A DNA stretch of 64,000 nt from Anthonomus grandis grandis (lineage: Eukaryota; Arthropoda; Insecta; Coleoptera; Curculionidae): positions 30,267,879 to 30,331,878 of the forward strand of contig NC_065552.1 of NCBI RefSeq assembly GCF_022605725.1. Reading direction: 5' to 3'. How positions within the stretch are numbered: position 1 is the stretch's first letter; each line of letters opens with the position of its first letter. The position numbers and the translations under genes were made by a program. The notes beneath the pieces were generated by a model. It worked only from the letters and a program-made list of their open reading frames with translations, was not told the origin of the DNA and ran no database searches. Below are positions 56,040-64,000 of the stretch, piece by piece.

Positions 56040-57070
56040 TTTACATAACACTAATTATTAGAGCAAGACCGAAGGATGAAGAAACGCTATGCGCTGGCGC
56101 ACTAGTTGCCTTAGTAGATTTTTTCTGGGTAATTTCAAGAGGATTCAAGAAAGTCTTACTGGCAGACTCTACCAAACCTTTAAATATATTTAGTATTATT
56201 GTATGTGACAAACACTGTCTTACCATATTACCTATCGAAGTAGACACCTAAATATTTAATTTCGTTCACTGCACTAATCCGCACACAATTACAAGGTTTT
56301 ACATTACTACAATCATGATCTTGAATTTTAACAGTACCAAAGTTATAAGGAATTCCTGCTTTTGTCATGGAGTGACACATGAAATAAGTTTCATCAATAT
56401 TAAGCGATAATAAACTAAAATCTAGCCATTTTTTTAACCTAACCAAGGACTAGTTCAGCTTATTGAAGTACCTCATTCTATGCGCTATCCCTGACTATCA
56501 GAGCGGTATCATCAGCGTGACACACAACTTGTACATTTTTAATTATCGAAAATATACTATCCAAATAGAAAAAGGACAATACTGGACCCAGAATCGTCTC
56601 TGTGTCACACCACATCTTACTAAAATTTGCTGTAAACTTTGCCTATCTTAACTTGCTGCTAACGATTTTCGATAAATGATTTTAATAAATTTAATGGTAT
56701 TTTTTTAACTTGTAAGCATTTCAGCAAAATGCCGTGTGACACAGTATCAAAGGCCAGGTCTGGGAATATTGCCATACATTTTATATTGATGTTAAAAGCA
56801 TTAATTATGTCATAAGTTACCCTGACTAAAGCATCCTCAGTTCCCATACCTGTCTTAAAACCGTACTGATTTGCATTAAGTAATTTATTTTTATCAATAC
56901 ATCTACTCAATCTCAACATAATACATTTCACTACAACCTTACTTATGCTGTTTGTGAGATGTATAGGTCTGTAATTTTGTAACTCATTCCTTGGGCCTCA
57001 TTTATAAAGTCATATCACTATTGTATTTTTTAATATTTCAGGATAAACTCCAGACTTAAAGATAATATTA
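56040..57070 (-). pseudogene. LINE reverse-transcriptase remnant
   Basis: Minus strand: RNELQNYRPIHLTNSISKVV (about 57000), NANQYGFKTGMGTEDALVRV, FPDLAFDTVSHGILL (56931-56659), WLDFSLLSLNIDETYFM and NEIKYLGVYFDR (56446-56228). A tail follows at 56247-56041 containing GCGCCAGCGC. The order is that of a CR1/L2-like RT. Frameshifts are present. Confidence 0.8.
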
Positions 57071-57455
57071 TCCAGATGTAAAAGAGATACTAATCATGAT
57101 GATTAATGATATTTCTATATTGAGACTTAACAACATCGAATTCACTGAGATCACACCACTGATCTTTAATAATCTGAATCTGCTTGTCATTTATAATATC
57201 TTTGACTTTGAAATATATCTTTAGATCGTCAGCTCCAACATTAGACAGAAAGCAAAAGTAAAACAGGAAATAAGATGGAGATTTATGTAAGGCACATCTT
57301 GTGTTCTTTCCATTAGGCTTAAATATAAAATTTCTTGGGATATTTTGCTGAAGTTATTTGTCAACATCTGATGGCTTACTCTGTCAAATGAAATCTGTAT
57401 ACAAAGCATGGTTCTGATGGTTTTCCTCCAAAGATCCCAAAACAAAGTCTGTAAA
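57071..57455 (-). pseudogene. Second adjacent LINE RT fragment
   Basis: Palm pieces FDRVSHQML (about 57390), then after a frame change VGADDLKIYFKVKDIINDKQ and QWCDLSEFDVV (57240-57120). The catalytic Asp-Asp is present here but absent from the neighbouring fragment, which restarts at the fingers, so these are two separate insertions. Confidence 0.65.
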
Positions 57456-57689
57456 CGTTATTTTAATTTAAAGTGCATATTGTACCACAGCATCTGAATT
57501 TTTTATACATCCATTAAAATACATATAGTCTATAGAAACTTTCGTAAGTCAATTCTAAAGTATTAAGATAGTATGTACTATCCTTATGCTTAATATCAAA
57601 ATAGAGTAGTGGGTGAAGCAAATCTTTCTTTGCAGTCATCACAATAATTGATTTAAAAACATAAACCTGCACGTAGTATATACAAGATA

Positions 57690-57840
57690 GTTAAATTAAA
57701 TAAGATCAAACGTATGAAAAATCATAATGATCGGATTCTTGATTTGGTTATAAATAACAATGAAGACTGCCCTAGTAAAAAATCATTAAATTAGAATTCA
57801 CTATTGCCTAAAGATGACTTAGACCATTGAAAGAAAGTAG
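57690..57840 (+). pseudogene. LINE endonuclease tail fragment
   Basis: The plus strand reads HNDRILDLVINNNEDC then LLPKDDLDH, corresponding to the RILDLVL...LVPEDxHH block near the end of LINE endonucleases. One stop lies between them. Confidence 0.55.
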
Positions 57841-58069
57841 CATGCTTTGCAGCTATGCGTAGTTTGTTTGCTTGCAATATGTCTGATGCTATGATGCCAA
57901 ATGCTTACGTAGAAATTAAAAAAAAAACACTTTATAATACCATAAAATTTGTCATTTAATTTGACACAAAACAATACTACTGTTCCTCCTCAATAAAATA
58001 TGAAATTTTTTTTAATGAACTGTGCCAAGATACTATTTGATGAGGTCGGTATTTAATGTTAAATGAATG

Positions 58070-59575
58070 TAGATAATGTATTTTAATGAAAAAGTTAATG
58101 ACATGGCAACGCCGCTCGATCGCATTGTTGATGCCACCGACAGAAGGAATCACTACCAGTGACGTCGTAAAAAAATATTTACATGATATATATTTATTAT
58201 TATTACCATTTATGAACTATTTGTTTTATTTCTTGATTAACAAATAGCATATACTTAAAACATATTCATTTAAGACCTTGTGCACTACAAACGTAGGAGG
58301 AAGCATCATCAAGTTCATCTTCTATAAAACTCTATGAAATTCTCATGACGTAAAGTCATTGACATGGCAGACGTCATTTACTTCAGCTTAAGCTACATAT
58401 TTATTATGATCTAAAACTAAAGGACCGTTTACAGGTAATACATTACACACTATTTATGTGTTTTTTTTTAACGCACTTCATTAGAGTAAAGGACCTACCC
58501 AATAAAAAGCATTTTTATGTAAATTAAATATTTAAAGATTTCTTAATAATTCATGTTTGAGGATACAATTTTTTTAACATTTTGCATTATTTTATTCTAT
58601 TAAATACATGTCAGTTTTACATCAAATAATATATACAGGATGCTGACTTTCAAAAGGACAATATTGCTATATCGGAAACTTATTTATCTAATTTATTTTT
58701 TGAAAATACATACTAACTATAAATAGGTGTATATAAGTGTTATACCATTTTTTTGCTTAGTTAATAACAAAACATGAAATAAGTCTTGTTAGTAGAACCA
58801 TGGAGAAAATTACAGTTTTCTGTTTTTTATAGTTACAAAAATTAGTTCACAATTACCAGTTCACAAAAACACTCAAATAGGACCTTTTGTCTTTTCCAAC
58901 TAGAAACGAATTTAAAAACGTAGAACCTTACAAATGCCGAGTGTAAACACAAACCTGTTTGACTTAGTAGCTGAAAATTTCCTCTTTTGGAAATATGTGT
59001 AAACTTGACAACCCAGAATCGGTAAACAAGTTTGAAAACAAAATACCCTTTTGCCCCTGTGCACATGTTGAACTCAAACAAAGTTGTTATTTACTAATTA
59101 TAATCTTTCAAATTCGAAGAAAGATGATCATCATCCAGCTCTTTAAATTTCTTCGAAAAATTGCCAATCAATGAGATTTAAGTCTGAAACATAACTGAAA
59201 CTTAAAGGTACTTATAACTTTTAGAGGGCTAACTTAGATTTTCGGCTTTCTTAACGTTAGATTACTCGTCTTTGGAAATTTCTTCATCTGGTGACCATGG
59301 GTTTAAGGTTTTCTGTTATCTTTCCAACAGTAAATCGTTTTGCGTCGATATATCACAAGATTTCTAAAAGAAATTATCCTCATTGGTTTACACTAGAAAT
59401 TATAAAGGATTCAAAACTTAAAAATAATTATTATAAAAGCTAATAAGTTGAATTTCTTTAGGTCTCGAAGAACGAAGAGTGATTTTTCTAGATTATATTC
59501 CCTTATATCTATCATACTTCAAACGTTATAAATAATATAATAAATAATCCTAATAGATTTTGTCTTACTATGATA
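58070..59575. other. AT-rich stretch, nothing recognised
   Basis: The open frame 58842-59081 (minus) has no domain. A short repeated word TGACATGGCA occurs at 58098 and 58360. Confidence 0.4.
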
Positions 59576-59579
59576 CTCC

Positions 59580-60040
59580 AATTACCGGTAGTAATAAAAT
59601 AATAAATGCCTTTGCAGACTATCATTGCTTTTTATCCCGTTATAACCTCGTTTTTTTTGTAATTTATGTGATGAGAACAAGATGCTGATGTAATTATTTT
59701 GATATATTGGAAAAAAAAATTGGGTAAAAAAAATACATGGAAAAAAAAGGAAAAATCTATGGTCAACAGTGTCAAATGCCTTCCACAGGTCAAGAAACAT
59801 CACTGCAGTCTTTAAACCATGATCTATTTTAGTTCGAAGTTCTGTTATTATATCAGTATCTCTCGACTCAGGGAAGCCATACTGACACCTACAAAATAAT
59901 TTATTGAAGCAAGCCTAAAATTAACCACTCTCTCAAATATGTTGGGAAAGACGAGAAGCACTAAGATTGGACGGTAATTGTTAGCATTATCTTAATCGTT
60001 ACCTTTAAAAGTAGGTCGGACATTAACTATGTAACGTAAT
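59580..60040 (-). pseudogene. LINE reverse-transcriptase fragment
   Basis: Minus strand: NNYRPILVLLVFPNIFERVV (about 59995-59935), SRDTDIITELRTKIDHGLKT and MFLDLWKAFDTVDHRF (59870-59755), the fingers and first palm motif of a Jockey/CR1-like RT. Broken after FDTVDH. Confidence 0.75.
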
Positions 60041-60835
60041 AGTATCCCATATTAATGAAAATAAGCCTGTTTTGATACATTTTTATTGTAGTTATATGAT
60101 CATATATTATAAATATGTAACTATAAGAATTTTCTTATAGGTGTCTTTTATTAAGTGATTTTCCAAGCAAACCAAATCCAGATTAGTCTTAAAGGACATA
60201 ATAAATAAATAAAATAAATAATATCTCATTTATACCATTATACCATAATGTACAAAGGTGAAGTCTAGCCTAGGGCTAATCAACTTAACCTCAATGTGTT
60301 GTTTTAAAAAAGTTAAGGCACAATTTATTCGAATTGCCTCATTTTTTCAATAAAGTCTTTGTTAATATTTTGGCTTAAAAGATGATCATTAGTTCCACTT
60401 TACCTAATGCATCAGCAAATAATTTAAAACTTCCACTTATATCTAGTTAAACAATGCCACGAAAGGAACAAAGCAGAACTGAGAACTATATGACAGAGTG
60501 AATTATTAAGATAGCTGTCTCCAAACATAATAAATTATATTAAATGCCTGTAAAAAAATTAAACTTAATCTCAGTTGCATCAAAAATATAAAAATTACGT
60601 CAAATAACGGGTGGGCCATCTAGCATTTAGAATTTTAACCAGCTGTTATTTTAACTCTGGTCACTCAAATGTTTGGATGTTTATGTAAAAAAAATATAGT
60701 CAAAGGTTGTACATTTACGAAATAGGCTATACCCTCAAGCAAAATTGGGAAATATTAAAAACGTTCTTTCAAAGTAGAGTCTTTAACCCAAACGGTAAAA
60801 AAATTGTAAGAAAATAAGAGAATTGATTGACCTTC
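60041..60835. other. AT-rich stretch, nothing recognised
   Basis: No open frame with a domain, and no terminal repeat found. Confidence 0.4.
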
Positions 60836-60839
60836 AAAG

Positions 60840-61290
60840 AAATAAAAATATATCTTCATATTGGCTGGGAGCTCATGTAATACCAATATATAGGAAATGC
60901 AATAAATTTAAACCACTAAATTATAGGCCACTCAGCTTAATTGCTCGCTCAGCAAAATCCTAGAAAAAATCATTACAAAAGCTTTGTTATAAAAAACCGA
61001 ATTATCACTGAGAACCAACATGGACCGTCTCTTCTATAAGTTGAACAATTTTGCTGGAATAAGAAAGCAAATATTGACATTCATAAAGAATACGCACAAA
61101 TCTAGAACCTTCAGACTGAGGGTCACTAGACAGCTTTTAGAAACAAAAAGTAGTACTCAGTGACGTTGTTTAGGTTTCAGTTCTTGGACCTATGCTATTC
61201 AATTGCTATATTGTAGATCTAATCTAGCTTATTTAGATCCACAGTATAGCATGTGAATCGAAAGGTTTGTTAATTTTAACAGTGGAAAAC
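60840..61290 (+). pseudogene. LINE reverse-transcriptase fragment
   Basis: Plus strand: AHVIPIYRKCNKFKPLNYRP, LSLIARSAK (60868-60955), then ITENQHGPS-like sequence. Near 61160-61205 there is SVLGPMLFNCYIVDL-like sequence, corresponding to fingers and the GVPQGSVLGPxLF block. Heavily decayed. Confidence 0.65.
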
Positions 61291-62500
61291 ACGGAGGCCG
61301 GGACGTAGGGACTAAATAAAACATGCTCGTATGACCACTGAACATCGACTACTTCATTGACTTTATTTGACCAAAGAAAATATTATCATTTACAAATTAC
61401 TCAGGATTGAGTGAAGTATATGGAATCTAGCTAGCAAGTTCTTGCCCAGTATTAAGAAAGGAAGAATTAAAATATTCACATATATCTCTTGAATTTCTAT
61501 TTTTCCATTATCTTAAACTAAATATTTTATAAAATATAATTAATTAACATATATGTTGTTCGGATTTCATTTATGCCTTTTCTGGTAAAAACTACGAGTT
61601 TTAGTAGAAATTTTTATCGCTACATTTCTATCAATTACAGACTTTTTATTCAGTTGAGATCTTTTTTGTCAGAAGCCTAAAGGAAGAAATTTGAATAAGC
61701 AACACCCTATATGTTAATAATTTCTAGGTTACTATAATAATATAATATATAATCTCTGGTATTGTATAGGCATAATACGTTACGTATTATATTCGCTCTA
61801 ATGGTTGCAATGCTAATGCGGAGGTCAGATCCGCAGGAAGCGGTCAATTTTGGCTGTCGTTTTCAATGAGTCAAGTGTGCCGCGATCAACGGGGCCCCGC
61901 AGCGTTACACCAGAATGACTCTAGGTTAGTTTTCACGTTCCCAGTCTCAATTCTCAATCTTGATTGGTTTTGATTACGGCATTATGTTATGTTATATGTA
62001 ATACAATGACCCTCCTCCTGTTACACTTTCGTTGTATACATTAACGTATTTTTATATCGCTACCGTAATATATCAACTGTTTATCACAGTGAATTATTTG
62101 TAAACCTGTTTTTTTTTTTGGTTAATACGGTTTGAATTTTTTTAATATTTATTGCCTGTGACATATTTAATACAGACTGTGAAATGAAATTTAATATTTT
62201 TGACTACCTTTCCTACTCTGTTGCTAACATAGTAGTCACCTTTTTGACAACAAAAAATAAGGAATCTACAGGTCTCTCAGGATTTTTTTTTTAAATAGAG
62301 GTTTTTCCACAAAAAAATAAAAACGCTCTTTTTGTATTCCCCTTAATGTGGGGTGAATAGAAACACCTGAAAAAAATTTTAAATTAATAAAAAAATATAA
62401 ATACACGAAAAAAAACTGACAAAAACTCCAATTTCACAAAAAAAAAACATTTATTTCTATAGAAATGTAACAAGTTTAAACATATTATTTAAATTAAACA
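61291..62500. other. Region right of the LINE fragment, no gene recognised
   Basis: Contains a CpG-richer patch at about 61800-61920 of unknown nature. The 3' flank of the pogo-like element follows from about 62330, where CCCCTTAATGTGGGG at 62340-62354 forms a small 4-bp hairpin. Confidence 0.35.
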
Positions 62501-62504
62501 ACTT

Positions 62505-64000
62505 TGATGCAAATTAAATTTTAAAATGTTTCTTCTTAACGTAGATGCTTCTATGTCGTCATGAACTGGGAAAACCTCTTCAACAACCTGGCTAAAATGA
62601 AAGGTGAAAACATCCGGAACTTCTGGAAATCCATAAATATATCCTGACGAGTGTTTGGTGTGGCGACTTCTTAAGAAAGTGGCTTCAATGTCATTTTCTG
62701 TAATATTAATGACTTACCCGATAAAATATTTATATCATTGTCTATTTCGATATTTTGTTGGAAAACACACCAGAAGCCAAGTTCCTTTATCTATTAAATC
62801 AAGCGAATTAGGAGAAACACTTCGGAACAATTTACCCTCAAAGCAGACTGATGCTGATTAATTATTTGTATCCAACTTATTCTCGGACTTATCGGTGAAA
62901 CTTGGTAGTAAAGTGTCCATTTCTGAGTCTGCATCTGAAGAATGATCTTGATCTTTTTCCATTTCAGAGTCTTCACTTGAAGAATGATCTCGAGCTTTTG
63001 CCATTATTGGCATGAAATTACTAAGGGGCAAATTCATTTTCGGGTCTGAATCTTCATCTAAGGTTTCCATACGTCTTTCCAAATCATTGTCCTCTTGATC
63101 GTAAAATCTGCACTTGTAACGCTTTTGCCAGTAAGAACTTGAATTTTACGACGTCTACTCTTTACATTTTGACCATCGCCATATCTCATTGTTCTTATAA
63201 GGTTTACCCAAGAGTAGTTATTAAGTCCTTCTTCAATGTTCTGATTCTCATCATTTGTCTCGTCAAGATTTTGCTGCGGAAGGCGCCCCAAGACTTGATC
63301 CCTATCTAGTGGAAAAATTCCACACTTTCTAAACCCAGATTGTATGTTTTTTCCAGTATTAGGCTCAATAGCCTTTGACGAGTCATTTAGCAAGAAAGGG
63401 AATCTGTCCTTTGGAACCGTGCAATGCTTTGAACCAGCCCCCATTTTCTATTTTTCAAGGATCTGTCGCCAAGCTATTTTAAGAGGCCGGAAAAATGCCA
63501 CGTCCAGAGTCTGGATCAGATGAGTAGAGTTAGCCGGGAGGAAGATAAATGAAATATTATGTTCTTCGCAAAGAGATACCGTACTTGCAGAAAAATGTGA
63601 ACTCAGATTATCGCCAATTAAGTACTTCTTTTCCGGTAGATCTTTTATTGCAGGCATGTTTTTTCTTCCCAATCTGAGAAGGAAATCGCATCAAACCAAC
63701 CTGATGGACTTCTATTAAATCGGACGTCCTTTGGTCCTCCAACTGTCCAAGATGTATACAAATTTTTAGCTTCGTAAACCACGTATGGTGGGAACAATTT
63801 TCCATCAGCTGAAGCAGCGTACATAATAGAAACGGCTGACTTCGACGTATTGCAAATACGTTCTGGATAGCGACAGCCCCTTTTCAAGATTACTTTCTTT
63901 CTACCCGGATCATCAGTTAAATTTGTTTCGTCGTAATTTATTATATTTAATGGCGGTACATTTTTCAACTCCGTGGCTAAATTGTCAAAATAAGCATTGA
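62505..64000 (-). pseudogene. Pogo/Tigger-type DDE transposase, partial and broken
   Basis: From the right edge: INYDETNLTDDPGRKKVILK (first catalytic Asp), SIMYAASADGKLFPPYVVYE, SPSGWFDAISFSDWEE (63968-63645). Then KKYLIGDNLSSHFSASTVSL (second Asp) with PANSTHLIQTLDVAFFRPLK (63672-63448; third Asp in TLDVAF). Next KHCTVPKDRFPFLL and GFRKCGIFPLDRDQVLGRLP (63444-63058). An acidic Ser-rich stretch (DHSSSEDSEMEKDQDHSSDA) and a C-terminus (ATFLRSRHTKHSSGYIYGFP) reach about 62505. At least three frame changes interrupt it, and the N-terminal DNA-binding part lies beyond the window. This is a DNA transposase of the Tc1/mariner superfamily, related to jerky-like proteins. Confidence 0.8.

Overview
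The window is insect nuclear DNA. It holds an odorant receptor of the insect-only 7tm_6 family, arthropod-style Tc1/mariner transposases, long AT-rich introns and a dense load of decayed non-LTR retrotransposons. A beetle is plausible, but nothing in the sequence proves the order. I see no tRNA or rRNA gene, CRISPR array or bacterial-type operon.

Three host genes can be rebuilt by splicing. (1) On the + strand, 1927-9468 carries the last two coding exons of a polypeptide GalNAc-transferase of the GALNT10 type: the end of the catalytic domain plus the ricin-type lectin domain. Earlier exons lie left of the window. (2) On the - strand, 27526-16492 is a complete five-exon short-chain dehydrogenase resembling 15-hydroxyprostaglandin dehydrogenase (265 aa, catalytic Asn/Ser/Tyr/Lys all present). 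It has a well-spaced TATA/initiator promoter just upstream and a poly(A) signal just after the stop. (3) On the + strand, 40514-45954 is a complete seven-exon odorant receptor (407 aa), with every intron phase consistent.

The rest is mostly mobile DNA. DNA transposons: a TIR-bounded Tc1/mariner element in the GalNAc-transferase intron (4709-6393); an element with about 320-bp inverted repeats in the last dehydrogenase intron (17073-18915), abutted by a MITE (18922-19563); a larger relative of that MITE (27960-29904) sitting inside the LTR of a Gypsy-type element; a mariner with only two nonsense codons in odorant receptor intron 3 (42968-44053); a broken DDE-like gene (46618-48498); and a pogo/Tigger-like transposase cut by the right window edge. 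Decayed LINE pieces (endonuclease, reverse transcriptase, RNase H) occur on both strands throughout. Two Gypsy pol fragments face away from each other around 31.8 kb.

The most unusual signals are two hammerhead-ribozyme-like folds on the - strand (35258-35299 and 26645-26690), with weaker degenerate relatives at 16821-16858 and 40184-40235. Others are the LTR ending about 225 bp upstream of the dehydrogenase promoter, a three-copy near-identical duplication inside a transposase remnant, a higher-order tandem repeat at 280-775, and a 36-bp palindrome that places AATAAA on both strands downstream of the GalNAc-transferase gene. The three host genes look unrelated in function; I see no pathway linking them.
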